A stretch of DNA of 64,000 nt from Ricinus communis (GCF_019578655.1 NC_063259.1:27639277-27703276); one strand, 5' to 3'; shown: positions 1 to 15,618, numbered from the stretch's first letter. The notes: generated by a model from the sequence alone, not told the origin. Translations and numbers: made by a program.

Positions 1-2188
<2,188 letters not shown>

Positions 2189-3187
2189 AACAATCAGCCC
2201 ATGAAGAAGCAACAAGATGGAAGCATAAACTTTTTTCTTATGCTTTATTTTTTAACGAAAATTCCTACCAACTCAGTCCAATGAAATTTTAATCATTAAA
2301 TATTAGGTAAAAATTTAATTTATGAATTATGAAAAGTTTTTACTTTAAGAATTAATGTATGAATGGCAGATTATTTAAATTTTTTTAATTGTATAAACAA
2401 CTGAAGATTCATTAATTTGATATTCATACCGATTAAAAGACTTAATTTAAACCACTGAATCTTTCAGTTCCAATGCAGCATTAATACCCAATAAGTATAC
2501 AGTAGGAACGAACAAATAATGTGCCGTATATTTTACCATTCTTATATAATTTTTAACACTCCAGTCACAATAGAATAACAACAACAATGAAATGAAATGA
2601 ATGCAATTTCCTTCCATGTGTTGTTTTTTCTTTTCTTTTCTTTTTTTAAACTCTTCGACTATATTACAATTCTCTTCCTCCCTAAAATTGACATACATCT
2701 TACAATCCACCCACCAACCAAACCTATTTGGCTCGTCTCTAAACCCAAACCTACTGGACACACCACCCAAAAACAGTGCATCATTCCATTACAACGTCCT
2801 AAACTTTCCTTTTTACAAACCACAAATAGAAACAAACAAAATCCGACGCCTCTCTCTTTCATTATTAACCCCCACCCACAACCCTCCCTCACCTGTGCCA
2901 ACTCTTTTGAGCCCCCTTTTTTCAGAATCGATTCCAGATTAACACGGAAAAGAAAGACAGATGCACACTGCTGATCGATGCTTCTCCTTATATACTGATA
3001 ACATGTTTTCTTGATTAATCTCAAGTTCCCATCCTTATCGTTGGGCGTCAAATCAGAAAAAAGTAGATGACCAAATAGTATTCCCATAGAACTGAACCAT
3101 GGAGAAAGGAAGGGATCTATAACCCACACCCCTAAGCTTTCAGATGAGCCATTCCCTGACCAAATAACAATAATAAAACCACCTCTA
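2189..3187. other. Spacer: FabG upstream region and GTE 3' flank
   Basis: Two minus-strand genes are arranged tail to head here. The right part (about 2600-3187) should contain the 3' UTR of the GTE gene. The left part (2189 to about 2450) is AT-rich and is the presumed FabG promoter and leader. Open frames on both strands are low-complexity and match no family I know. Confidence 0.5.
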
Positions 3188-6100
3188 TCAGTCAATTTCT
3201 CCTTCTTCGACATCTTTTATCGACTCTGAAACGCTTTGGGGCGGTTCTACGTCTTCCTCCTCTTCATCATCCTTTTTCATGTATAGTCCCAGTTGTTCCA
3301 GTGGATTACTCCCCTGAAGCACGAACTCTGGGCTTGTCTCCTCCATGAAACTTGGCAACTCTTCATCATGTGCGGTCCTTAGCATTTCCAGATCTTCCAT
3401 AAACTGACTGTTCTCATTAATCTCAACAGTCTTTTCCATCTGTAAACACCCATAAAATTATTACTCCCATTCCCAGATGGTAAGGAAATAGCTTTTGTGT
3501 AATATCAAGTTTGCGCTTTTACCTGTTGCAATGCTTGCCGCGCTGCTTCTCTTTCCAGTTCCCTCTGCCTTTTTGCTTCAGCTGCTGCCTCAGCTGCAGC
3601 CTTCCTTTGAGCTTCTTCAGCAGCCTTGGCCTCAGCTTGCAGGCGAGCTTTCTCTGATGCCAAAGTAAAATAGAATTCATCCACTTTCAGAATTCACACA
3701 TCTTAAAGCATTAAAACTAACTCAAAATTCCAAGTTCAATGAATGACTCCGACCTTCTTTTTGCTGCCGTTCAAGTTCCTCCCTCTCCTTCCGTAATTTC
3801 TCAGGATCCCTCTTTTCTCCCTGAACTCAAACAGAATTAGAATGAGAAGTCCAAAAGCAATATGCAGAAAGAGCAATAATCAGTAATACTGATGCCAATG
3901 CTGAGACCAACCTTTTCAAGCGCCTTTTCTCGAGCTTTAAGTATTGTGTCAGCAAAGCGATTCCTCAATATAGCTGCACGATAGAGCTTATCTGGGGAGA
4001 CTTGTCTATCAGGTGGAGCATTCTCCCCTATAAAATTATAGGATATTGCATGAGAAGAAGCCTCAAAAGTTACAGCAGATAGTCTTCTTAATGATTACGC
4101 TTACCCTCTTGATGGCCATCTGTCTCTACATTTAATGGCTCACCCTGGGAATTTGACTCAATTTTGGCCAATCCATTTGCAGATTCTGAACATATTGGAG
4201 GCATAACTTCAGGATAACACTGGCCTAAGAAAGAAATGAACTGTCTAGACACTTGTATAATGTGTTAAAAGGCCTAAACACTCACGATTTCCAATGTCTG
4301 GATCAAGCTCGTCACTTTTCTTTGGGTCCACGATTTCTCCAAATCCAATATTATCCTACAATTAGTGCAAGACATGAGAAAAGGAAACAATCAACCCATA
4401 TCTTATAGACAGAGAACGAGAGCAAGAATATCCTGATCCATATAGTACCTAACCTAAGACAATAGCATTATCAAGATATACCTTGGTCACAGTATAGGGA
4501 ACCGAAGCTTTAGCTGCATCTGATTCACCACCAGAATTGTCCGAATCTGAATCTGAAAAGAATGTTACACAAACAGCAAAAGAAAATTAGATTGCAAATC
4601 ACAAAGGGTTTCATATATGTAACTTGCATATAAATGATGTACAACTTAACTGATAATAACCGGTAAAAGAGGTGTTTATAATGAACTACTCAATGAAGTC
4701 TAACACCAAGAAGCTCAGGATAACAAGAAGTTTTTATATTTCCTCCCTAGCCAGAGGAGAGTATACATCATCAAGCTTTTAAGCAACCAAGAGATTAAGC
4801 AAGGTTTGTTAACACTTGTGAGTTACTCATATGAGTTTCTAAGTTCATGATGTTTTTCCACCAGACAAGTTAACACGTCTAAAAAATCAACATTTCATAA
4901 AATCAGAGTACACTCAAAAGTTTGCTCGGTGGAATTGGTAAAATTGAAGTAAACTCCTAAGCTTGCAGGTAAAAATCGAGTTGCTGTCATTTTTGCGTGT
5001 TTCTTACCTTTTTCTTTTTTCTTTTTATTTAAAATAGAAACTGTTATTTTTAATTTTCATAAGACACAACTAGGTAAATAAATAGGAATATTCCTTATCT
5101 AAATATATAAAACTTAAAGCTTAGTTCTAAATGTTTTCAAGAAAGCTATTACTGAAAGGACAAAGTGACATTCTATTATCTCAAGTACATCATATTAATT
5201 AATCCTGAAAAGGTCATCCATGTCTACTTGCTCTAACTTAATTGATTCTACTGTATACTGATTTCCTATATGTTGATGTAAAATCTAAGATTCTAAAATA
5301 TGTTGATAATGTAATGGCTTACCATACTCTTTGGGCTTGCAGGGGGCCAAAACAAAATTAATTTTTGGATTTTTGGAAACTGCTTTTGGAAAGGAGCAAG
5401 CAAGTTGATGCTTTCCAAGAGCTTCATGCTTATGAATTACGTGTTAATAGTGCTTGAAAATGCAAAGAATCTAACTAGTGAATATAATTTTGAATACAAA
5501 TCAACATATATTGAAGACAATTTTATGGTTTGTAAATTCTTATATTTACAACCCAATTTTATGGACCCTCCAACAATATTTGTTAAATAACAACCTTGAT
5601 GTGGAGACACATGCCTCAAACCAGTGAAGTTATATGACATCCCATGCCAAAACAGCAATAAGAAAAAAAAATTCTGGGCCCTCCCCATTTCATCCTCACA
5701 AACAGTCAAATCCTGGAAAGCAGAAACTAGAAACATCTGATTAACCAATACAGAACCTTAGTCTCATTCCAGATCTGCTATGCTGTTTAGGATTACAACA
5801 AAGACATTCCGGATAAAAATTCCAAGCATCACATACTAAGATTAAACTGCGTGCTCTGCGTCCAAATTCAAATCTATTTGAGCCTCAGATATAACATGAT
5901 GTTGAATAGGATAAACTGACTCTTAGGACCCTTGCTTAAGTACACACCCAGACAATCAACATTCTCTTACCAGATATCATCCCTTAATTGAGTATAATCC
6001 TTATATAGAGCAAAATTGGTCAAATGATAAACTTTCAGGACACCAGACATATCTCTAGGCTTTCTAAATAAAACCTCCAACTTTCAGCAACAAATTTCAG

Positions 6101-8644
6101 CTTTTTTTTTTTTCAAGTTTCACATACCAAAAACTGGCTTTTACATATATATATATACACACAACATACTGTCTGTTTTACTCTTTTCTTGAGCTCAGTA
6201 GCCACCATTCTAGTCATCCATCTTAACCCACTTAGCCATTCTTGCACTAGCTCTTATCCTATTAAAGCTTGAATGATAAACAGAATTCCCTATTAGTCAG
6301 TAAATGATCCTAACTTCCCAACAACTCTGGCTGGAAATTCTTAAAGTGGATGACAGGACCAATTTAGACTTGACAAACGAACTCCTGTGAGATAACTTAA
6401 AGTATTCTATTCTATTATCAACAAAACATCAAATACAAATGTCAAAGATTCAGGGTGGCTTGACTCTGAGTTAAATGACATCAAATTGTGTTATAAAAAA
6501 ACATTCAAATAAAGAATAAGTAGCAACATAAAATTCATTATGGATTTTTTTCTTTTAACAGATTATATACCTCAAAAATCAAGTTCTGAGACAAACAAAT
6601 AATTAAGAAAAAATACAAAATATTAGATTTGGCAAGAGTGGCAATCTCAATGGGGTTTCCTACACTTTTCAAAGATCATGTGGCATCTTAAATTTACATC
6701 TTACCTAAAATTACTGAACAAATTCACATAAGCAACAATGTCACAATCATTTGCTTCAGAGCTCAAAATATTACAAGGAATTCTGAAGCATTTAAGAGTG
6801 ATTAAAAATTAAAAAAGAACACTAACCATCAGAAGAAGAGCCTGATTCACTACTAGAGCTACTTGAACTACTGCATTTACTATTCTTATGGGCTGCGTCT
6901 TTCTCAATCTCTACAGGAGGATAACTTGAAACAGGGGGATCATTTTCTCCAAGAATATCTATATCTTCATCAACTGGTTCATTGCCTAAGAATATCATCA
7001 ATAGGTTAAAAATTAACAACAGTTTACAGTGTAATGCACATTGTTTATATACAAACTGTGGTAGACAAATTACCTTTGCAGGGTTGCCATGAGGAATTGC
7101 TAAAACCAGACTCATTAAGAAGCTGAATCAACAAAAAAGGAACGTAAGGAATGAGATATACAGAAGTTAACATTCCCCTTCTCCCTCCACAACAAAAACT
7201 AAATAAGAGAAGTCAAGCAAAAAGAAAAAAGGACAAATAAAAATAATAGACAGGCAACTGCAAAAAAAAAAAAACAAAGAAAGAAAGAAAAGAAAAGAAG
7301 AAAGAAAACGAGATGTACCTCCATTTCAGATGGTTCTGCTTTAGCCTGATTTTTCAGTTTCTCAAGTAAATAATCATCTAAAAGCTTCCGCAACTCAAAT
7401 AACGTATCATCACTTAGGGTATCAATGTCAATCTCTATTTCAACCTCACCATTCTGGTCATCATTATGACTATGCTCTTTTAAGAAGTCAATAATGGTTT
7501 CGGGCAATTCACTAAGCAATGCCTCCAATTCTGTACTCAACTTAAGCTTCTCCTCGTTACTCATTACCTGCCTAAAAGGTTCCAACTTAACCATACTATC
7601 AATTTGTGCAATTTTCTTCTTTTTTGCAGGTGTGGGATCAATTTTTGTTTCTGTTTCTACATGAATACCAGCTCTCGGTGCCACGGGTTCTGCACCAATG
7701 GTAACAGGAAGCTTCTTCTCTATAGCTTTCCATCTCACTTCAAAATACTTACTAAGCGTCTCAGCCATAAAATGAACATCATTTCCAGGCGGGTTATACT
7801 TCATTGCATTTGAGAAAGTCAGCCGCACATCTGCAGCAAACGCTAGTGGACTTGAATATGCACCTGTAGTAATCTTGCTCTTCACTGTACCCAAATCCAT
7901 TGGATGCTTAATGACAGTAAAATAATCTGGTATATTTAACTTTTCCACATCAACTGGATTATTGAAAACCCAAGCATACTGATGTAACATCAGACGACTG
8001 AGTAATGTCTCACACTGTTTCATCAACATAGCATTCGAAGTAATTACTGGTGCAGCAAGCTTTTCTGGCTCAGAACGCTTATGAGAACTCTTCTTTGTAC
8101 GAGCCCCATTACGACCTGGAGGGCCCCGTTTTTTACTTTGTGGAGCTGATACTGCATATGACTTGTGTAAGGTCTCAAGCGGTGGCCTCTTTAGGCCATC
8201 ACTACAACTACGAATATCACTAGAAGGCGATAATGCAGCTGCATTGGAACCCAAAGAAGCCACTTTTTTATAAAGAAACCTGACCTGCTCAAGTTCCCTT
8301 TTAAACCTCAGTTTTAAATTTTTCCTCTCGAACCTTGACATCTTTGACAATGACAGGACTTGCATGGGGACAGTAAAGGTATCATGACCATCAAAACTCA
8401 AACTCATACATTTGCGCTTGGGAGCATAAGAATCCTCTGATGCTGTCATTTCAGTGTCAACTCGACCAGAACTGCCAAACCCCTCTGATTCACCAACAGT
8501 CTCAACAGCATGCCGGTAATCAGGAACAAAACCAGAGGAAAGCCCTTTGGAGTACTTCCTCGATTTCCCCATTGGTTGTGAAGAAAGCCAACACTTCTTT
8601 GATTCCTTCTGTCCAATAAACTCTATAGGAACAGTTGGTGCCAT
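3188..8644 (-). CDS. GTE: GTE8/GTE10-type transcription factor: bromodomain plus NET (BET family)
   Basis: Plant BET-family nuclear protein that binds acetylated histone tails. Coding exons on the minus strand: 8644-7319, 7122-7074, 6985-6827, 4552-4482, 4355-4286, 4224-4105, 4027-3912, 3820-3754, 3653-3523, 3439-3188. They sum to 2361 nt, or 786 residues, close to the usual length. The start is the ATG at 8642-8644 (MAPTVPIEF); the ATG 24 nt upstream falls inside the 5' leader intron (acceptor tgtgcag). Exon 1 holds a basic linker ([10 protein letters not shown]), the bromodomain at about residues 205-315 (ending [16 protein letters not shown], with the acetyl-lysine-binding Asn) and the NET domain at about 355-430 ([10 protein letters not shown] to [10 protein letters not shown]). 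Later exons give an eight-Ser run with acidic residues, a long Ala/Glu/Arg coiled coil (exons 7-9) and the acidic end VEEGEID. Intron 3 (4553-6826) is 2.3 kb, with nothing recognised in it. Confidence 0.93.
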
Positions 8645-9503
8645 AGGATTAACTCCCAACAACTGCACATGTCAACTTCGATACTTAATCTTTATTTCAA
8701 GAATCTGAATATCCCAAAAGGTGTAAATTCATGACAGAGCTCAGTTTATTCACCAGAATATAGTTAAAGATTCAAATTCTATACACTGTACCAATTTAGT
8801 CTAGTTCTTTAAAATTTAATAAATGAGATCAAAATCAACATCAGTTTCAGCTCAACAGCAGCTCCACCTCTTAAGGCATTATTTATCTTAATCTTGCAAT
8901 ACCATTTTTGAGTATCAAAGTTACACCAAAACTCATAGTCTCACCGGTCCTCCTCAATAGACAAATCAAAAGGCCGCTACCACAAATTCCTCAACATCTC
9001 CAATAGTAAAAGGGTGCAGTGCTTTTATTAACTCCCTCAAACCCTAAAATTACAAACCCTAAAATTAGGAACCCGAAAACCTAAAACGCGATCATAAATT
9101 CCCACAAGAAAGAAGGGAAACAAATTTTCCCTTATCGCTGAAAATTTTCAATTAAAGCAAAGGTGAAATCTTCAAATGATTGAAGAACAGGAACAAAAGA
9201 AATTAAATACTTACTAGTGAAACAAACCCAAGTTCCTTCGAGCAAACAAGAACCCTAGATCGAATCGAAGTTAGAATAAATGCAACATCATCGACGTCAA
9301 AACACAATGTGAGATAAAAACCCTAACAATGAGAGGTTTATCCTTCACAATCTAAACCCAATTCAAAACCTGGATCTTGCGCGCGCACTGAAGCTAGAAA
9401 ACCTCCCCCCTTTTTTTATTCCAAGAGGAAGAGAAAGAAACTATAGAAACCCTCTTCGCAATTATTCTTCACCAAAACAGAGAACGTGAAAGCAAAAGAA
9501 TGA

Positions 9504-9534
<31 letters not shown>
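8645..9534 (-). other. 5' leader of the GTE gene with a leader intron and GA microsatellite
   Basis: A leader exon runs from about 9500 down to 9215, where a good donor (gtaagtattt) begins an intron that ends just before about 8662 (acceptor tgtgcag). The leader contains a perfect GA/AG microsatellite at about 9509-9534. The transcription start is not determined. Confidence 0.6.
9509..9534. repeat. (AG)n microsatellite
   Basis: About 13 perfect AG units, lying at or just upstream of the GTE leader. On the coding strand this reads as a CT tract. Confidence 0.95.
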
Positions 9535-9967
9535 CCTGTGAATCTTTGGGCTAATTTTGCTTCTACTTAAAGCCCAACCAGCCCCATTGCCCGCCTCTTT
9601 TCAACCAGTCCTAGCCGTTTATTTATATGATCACATCCAGCGGATAAGATTAGATATATTTTCTTCCACCGTCAAAATCCGGATCTAACGGCAATGGTTA
9701 TTTTCTTCCTTTTATAAGTAGATCGTGTTGTATTTAATAATATTATTTACAAACTTCTAGAATGGCGAGGGTGAAAAGTGAGGATTTTGGAACAGCCAAC
9801 GCGTCGCGAGTAGGAAATTAAATGTTACTCGCGGTATTGAAACAGGAAGGGGAGCATTTTATGATAAGCGTACACGTTTGATGTCAGTTTAGGAGCGTGC
9901 GAAAGATTATCCAGGATTTGAAAGTGATAGACAAGGAAAGTGGACAAATCTACCTAGAGTTGCAGAC

Positions 9968-10075
9968 CACGTGGCTGTTTTGACTCTTTTACTGCCACGT
10001 GACGCGGCAAATGAGCTTGCTAGATGCTCCCACGTGCTTGTTTAGTTTAGCCGATTGTGATAGACGAGCCACGTC
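9968..10075. promoter_or_regulatory. Cluster of ACGT-core boxes (three CACGTG G-boxes and one CACGTC)
   Basis: Palindromic CACGTG occurs at 9968-9973, 9996-10001 and 10031-10036, and CACGTC at 10070-10075, all within 108 bp. CACGTG/ACGTGKC sites are bound by plant bZIP (ABF/GBF) and bHLH factors. The nearest gene is GTE, about 450 bp to the left and reading away, so the cluster sits in its upstream region. Function is inferred from motif density only. Confidence 0.6.
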
Positions 10076-10204
10076 AGCAATCTTTTTGTCACATTGTAAC
10101 GCTTTTATCGATACTTGGCTGTACTCTTTTGCTGCTTTGTTCATCCTTTCCATAAATTTATCAATAAAACTTTGTTAGATTATTTTATTATATACGATTT
10201 CTTT

Positions 10205-10210
<6 letters not shown>

Positions 10211-10242
<32 letters not shown>
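10211..10242. repeat. (AT)16 microsatellite
   Basis: A perfect AT dinucleotide run in the spacer between the GTE promoter and the retroelement nest. Confidence 0.95.
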
Positions 10243-10245
<3 letters not shown>

Positions 10246-11171
10246 TAGATAAAGAGTTTGTTTAGCTCATAAATCAAATTTTATTTTTCATTCTAATTTG
10301 ATATTTACTTAGAAAATATTGTATCTTGAGAAAAGGTAATTAAGTAGCTGATTGCTTAGCTAATCAAGCTTGGGTTCATCGTTGATTAATCGAGTAACAA
10401 AATCAAATGATTTTGGAGCCACAATTCGGGGGATTTTTCCTTTTAGATGTGCTACTTATTGAATCTAGATTTTAAACTTGTTCTTCTTATTTACGTGTTG
10501 CTGTTTGTGTATTTAGAAAACCAATTGCATGAATTAGTCATAACGAAATGATTTTCACAATCCCATAAGGGAAAAGGAACTATAATAGATCATCACAGAG
10601 AATACCATTTCTACTGTAGCAGTTAAATTGAGTATTAGCAACCAACCCATGAATAAAAAGAAAAAAATAAACAGCACCAGAGTACAGTGCCCAAAATATG
10701 GACAGGAAATGCAGACTCAACTCGCGTGAAGCAGTACAGTTCTCCCTGGGCCCTAAAACGTGAACCCAATTCTCTACTGCACTGCACCCCAACCCGGCTG
10801 GCAGTTCATTTCATCTCATTATTCTTCAATACTAATCCTTATAAACAACACTACACTCGCTGAATGCTTAAATTAAGCAATAATCATTCTTTGCTATTTG
10901 CCTCAATAAATAAATAAATAAAATTAAACTCATAGCTTTAGTCTGTCTAACAATAAATGCTTATTTCAATTTAAATACAATCAGAATTTTAAATTTAAAT
11001 CTACTCTCGTCTGTGATTCAAAAAAATTAATACATTTAAAATAAATAAATAAATTATAACTTTTTTATAGATTTTATTTTCAAAGAATATTATATAATAT
11101 AATATATAGAAAAAACTGCAAAATCCAATCTAATTTATCGTAATCTATATATTATATATTTTTTCCTTTTT
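10243..11171. other. AT-rich spacer
   Basis: There is no gene I can support here. A 70-codon minus frame at 10580-10792 has a hydrophobic stretch but no family resemblance. The 11040-11160 part is nearly pure A/T and borders the A-rich tail of the LINE remnant. Confidence 0.5.
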
Positions 11172-11238
11172 CTTTTTTTATACAAGACAAGGCTAAGCCT
11201 AGAAACTAAGGGACATAAGCCCTTGAATATGATCCGAT
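11172..11238 (-). mobile_element. LINE remnant, segment 1: 3' end of the ORF and A-rich tail
   Basis: On the minus strand the frame entering from the left flank of the copia insertion reads GSYSRAYVP and then stops with TAG (forward 11206-11208). An A-rich tail follows (forward 11161-11182 is T-rich). This continues the RNase H-like C-terminus found at 15759 onwards, in the same frame once the copia element and one copy of its target duplication are left out. It is the terminal piece of a plant LINE open reading frame. Confidence 0.65.
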
Positions 11239-11378
11239 TGTTACAAATGAATGAAGAATATAATGTACATCATCAAAGAAAGTCTAACCTAAAAACAAAG
11301 GAAAGATTACTATTTATACTCTAACATGGAAATGACTATACTACCCTTACAATAAACATTTAATTATAGTGTTTAACA
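11239..11378 (-). repeat. 3' LTR of copia element 1
   Basis: 140 bp, beginning TGTTAC and ending AACA in the forward direction. It matches 15619-15758 with about nine differences. Confidence 0.92.
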
Positions 11379-13990
11379 TTCCCCCTCAAACTCATGATGC
11401 GATAGCAACAAGCATCAAAAGTTTGTCAGATAGAAAATGAAAACGTGAAGCAGTTAAACATTTTGTAAACAAGTCTGCAAGCTGTAAGGAAGAAGAAAGA
11501 AAAGGCAATGTCAAGGTGTCATTCTAAGGTGATGATGGATAATATGACAGTCGATTTCGATATGCTTGGTCCGTTCATCAAAGACCGAATTGTATGCAAT
11601 TTGAATAGCGCTCTTATTATCACAATATAAAGGAGTCGGTTGCTGCAGAAAGACACCCATATCAGCAAGCAACCATCACAACCAAACTATTTCACAAGTA
11701 GTGGAAGCCATAGCGCGATATTCAGCCTCCGTTGAGGATCGAGAAATGATGTCCTACTTCATACTTTTCCAAGAGATAAGGGAATCACCTACAAAAATAT
11801 AAAATCTAGTAGTTGATTTGCGGTCAGTGGGATCACCGGCCCAATCAGCATCAGAGTAAGCACATAACTCTAAAGATGAAACAGATGAAAATAGAAGAGT
11901 CTGAAACTGAGTACTGCGTAGGTATCTCAAAATGCGAAGAACAGCAGCCCAATGAACTGTAGTAGGAGAAGTGACAAACTGACTGACTATATGAACATCA
12001 TATGCGATATCAGGACAAGTGATAGTAAGATAAACCAAACTTCCAACAACAGTCCGATACAGACTCGGATCCGACAGTAGAGAACCATCAGAAGCAAAAT
12101 AACGAGCGTTGAGCTCAATCGGAGTATCAACAGTCTTACTATCAGAAAGGCGAGCACGCTCAAAAATATCAAAAATATACTTAGATTAAAAAAGAAGACA
12201 CCCTTTTGGAGAAAAAGCAACTTCAATACCCAAGAAGTAACGAAGGGAACCTAAGTCCTTCATAGCAAAACAACGAGTCAGTTCGGACTTTAACAGACTA
12301 ATCCCGACAACATCATCACCTGTAATAATCATATCTTCAATATATAGAGAAAGCAAAACTCGACCAACCGAAGTATATTTGACAAACAGTGCAGAGTCAT
12401 GGTTGCTAGGATGAAAACCAAGTGAAGTAATTACAGTAGAAAACTTCTCAAACCAAGTGCGATGAGCCTATTTGAGACCATAAAAGCCTTCCTAAGTTTG
12501 CAAACTTCACCAGGATGATGATCAAAACTAGGAGGAGGGACCATATAAACTTCTTCGTGAAGATCGCCATTCAAAAAGGTATTTTTGACATCCATTTAAG
12601 TTATATCCCAACGGCGAACGGAAGCAACAACAAATAAGAGTTCGAACTGTAGTCATTTAGAAACTGGAGCAAAGTCTCTTTATAATCCATGCCATATTTC
12701 TGAGAATAACCCTTAGCCACTAAACGAGCTTTATACCTTTCAATAGACCCATCAGACTTAGTTTTAATCTTATAGACCCAACGAGAACCAATAGCACGTT
12801 TACCTGCAAGAAGAGACACTAAATCCCAAGTATAGGTTTGGTGAAAAGCGGTTAACTCCTCAGCCATGGCATACTGCCAAAGAGAATCAAGAATGGCTTC
12901 TTTGAAAGATGAAGGTTCAGAAAGACAATGAATAGAAGCGAGAAAAGAAACAAATGAACTCGAATAACAAGAATAATCAAAATCAGGTTGTTTAGTGGAC
13001 TTACAATTGCATACAGGATAGCGAGGTTCGATAGTATCCGCAGTCTTAAGAGGTGATTGGGCGGAGTGTGTAGTAGAGGAGCCAATAGAGGTGTCAGGAA
13101 TGCCAACAGAGGATAGCTCATCAACATCAGTAGCAAAAGGGACAATATGGATAAGATCAGACATAGATATATGGTGGGACGGTCAGGAATTGCAAAATAA
13201 AGAATATGTTCAAGAAAAAGACAACAAGAGTGATCGTGCAGTCTCTAGAATGTGCCTATGTTTTCTTTCAGCAACTCTATTTTGTTCAGGAGAGTGAACA
13301 GAGCTTGGTAAATTACACCATTTAAAGCAAGTAGATCCTTAAAAGCATGAGAAGTATACTCTCCCCCCAAATCACATCTAAAACATTTGATAGCAGCTGA
13401 ATGTTGGGCTGTCACAAGAGATCAAAACTCATTATAAATGCCAAAAAAATTTAAACAATGTTTGATAAGATAAACCCAACAATAACGAGTGCAATCATCA
13501 ATAAAAGATACATAATAGCAAGAACTCCCTTTTGTAGAAACAGGAGAGGGTCCCCATACATCAGAATGAATAAGATCAAAAGCAGCAACAAATATAGTAG
13601 TGCTTTTAGGAAAAGGCAATGCAGTAAACTTGGCTAGTTTACAACCATTACAATCAGAAATATCATGAGTTTTCAAATTCCCTAAAGCTCTAGCAGAAAC
13701 TAAAAATTTTAAACGAGACACAGAAACATGACCAAGGCGAGAGTGCCACAAATAAAACACAGACGAGGAGGGATTTAAACGAAAGGATGACAAATTCACA
13801 CCAAGAATAACAGCCGCAGTGTGAGGGGTTTTGAGCTGATCCAATACATAAAGTCCTCATTCTCTATGGCCGATTCCAATCACTTTCTGAGACTGTAGAT
13901 TCTGAACAAAACAAGTAGAAGAAAAAAATGAGATTGAGCATCCAGTATCACAAATCTGACCAACAAAAGCAAGATTCAAAGCAAGACTAG
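11379..13990 (-). pseudogene. Broken pol of copia element 1 (integrase, reverse transcriptase, RNase H)
   Basis: Fragments on the minus strand: GAG-pre-integrase and integrase core at about 13844-13422 (LWHSRLGHVS, then DLIHSDVWGPSPVS and SFIDDCTRYCWVY); the start of the reverse transcriptase at about 13164-12601 ([44 protein letters not shown]); and the end of the RT and RNase H at about 12350-11380 (YLTITCPDIAYDV, CAYSDADWAGDPTDRKST). The fragments lie in different frames, so there are frameshifts between them. The usual YVDD catalytic box reads YIED at forward 12333-12344, which removes one catalytic Asp. Confidence 0.88.
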
Positions 13991-14004
13991 AAATGTGATA
14001 GACA

Positions 14005-15043
14005 TTAGACAAAGATAGAGAATATAATAATCGAACCAACACCTTGCAATGGCATAGGTGTACCACTAGCACTCATAACAGGAACTGAAACTTTAAGGAT
14101 TAAAGAAGTAAATGATGATAAATTAGGTGAAATATGGTTTGAAGCACTAGAATCTAAAATCCAGGAGGAAGGGGATATACCTGAAGGACTAGATGACAGA
14201 CCTACTTGAGAGGAAGCAGACATGACATGAGGCTGAGAAGCAAGGAACTGTTGAAACTGCTCAATCAATAATGGGTCTAAGGAGGAGGTTGATAAAGCAT
14301 TGTGAGGACGAGGTAGAAGAGGAGGTCTATTGTGGAGAGGCGGTGGTCGATACGACCACTGATGAGATTGTTGCTGCTCCTGTTGATGAGACTGTTGTTG
14401 TTTTCCTCTGCCCAATTTCAGATACTGAGATTTCCAATGACCTTTTTGCTTGCAGAACCCGCATTCATCACGAGCAACAGATCCATATGGCCTGAACTGA
14501 GATTTAGAGTTTGATCCAGGAGGTATGGCAAAAACAGATGGAGTAGAAGCTGAAGAAACTTCTTTTACAACCGAGGACTTCAGACGAATTTCTTCAGCCA
14601 AAAGCTCACTAACAATAGAGTCAATAGAAGGCAGTGGATGACGATGCATAATAGATATTCGAAGTCCCTCAAACTCATTATGAAGGGCCATTAAAAACTG
14701 CACCAACCTCTGCTCTTTTCTTCGTACAATATAAGGCCCAAAGGCTCGTAATTCAGCAGGTTCTGTGAGAGCCAATTGATCCCATAAATCATTCATAAAG
14801 TCATAGAATCCCTGAAGACTCATATTTTTTCTACTGAAGAGCACGAATGTCAGACTCCAACTGGTATTGCTTTGCAAAATTAGACTGTGTATACAGTCTA
14901 GCTAGATGGTCCCAAACTTCATTAGCCGTCTTATATTTTACTAACTGGGTGCCTATGAAATGCTTAACAGAATTATTGATCCAAGTAATAATTTTTGAAT
15001 TGTCGACCTCCCACTTATCCAATAATGCCACATAGTCCATCAC
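14005..15043 (-). pseudogene. Broken gag and protease of copia element 1
   Basis: Two overlapping frames (15043-14831, then 14877-14005) carry the copia Gag domain: WINNSVKHFIGTQLVKYKTA, VWDHLARLYTQSN and the variable-loop region RRKEQRLVQFLMALHNEFEG. The single CCHC knuckle reads CGFCKQKGHWKSQY, so the last Cys is replaced by Tyr (forward 14422-14424). The protease site reads WILDSSAS where copia proteases have D-[ST]-G-A, so the catalytic Gly is Ser. The frame shift at about 14850 breaks Gag. Confidence 0.85.
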
Positions 15044-15618
15044 CGTGCCATCTTGAGGCTTAACAGAAGCACCCGAAATATATCCCCACTTTTATTTACC
15101 TTTCAGAAAGTTTTTCATCACATAACTCCAATATGCATAATTTTTACCATCTAATTGGACACTAATTACTTGGAGCGAGCCATCCCTTGGATCGGCCATA
15201 ATGGAAAAGAAATAGAAATTCCAACCAAATCAACAAGTATAGAAGTTCAGAGAAATGCAACAATTACAGTAAACCATCCAAAATTCTCCATTCAGTTGGT
15301 GTCAAATTTAATACAACACAACAGAAATAACAAATTCATATGAAAAAACAACAAATACACGGCGAACAAGAGCAAAGATCATACCACCAAAACCCCAAGC
15401 AATAACAACATATTTTAAAGCCAACAATTTTAACCTCTCAAACAAATGATCTCCACCAACACCAACAGTTATGAGTAATAAAACCTCAAAATACAAACTG
15501 AACGACATCGTTTCCAGTAGCAAGATAAAGCAGCACGACGTCGTTTCCAGCAGATGCAACAGCAATACCCAAATACCCTAAGCAGCAGCAATACCCAACA
15601 ATTTAGACTCTGATACCA

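Noticed and set aside
2597..3213. Three long overlapping frames on both strands next to the GTE 3' end
   Set aside because: They overlap each other and the GTE terminal exon, are low-complexity, and show no family resemblance; this is likely 3' UTR.
5405..5748. Frames inside GTE intron 3
   Set aside because: They are intronic, short, lie on both strands, and have no resemblance to known proteins or transposon proteins.
8660..8668. ATG upstream of the chosen GTE start
   Set aside because: It lies in the intron part of the acceptor tgtgcag, so it should not be in the mature RNA. Family members begin at [12 protein letters not shown] sequence.
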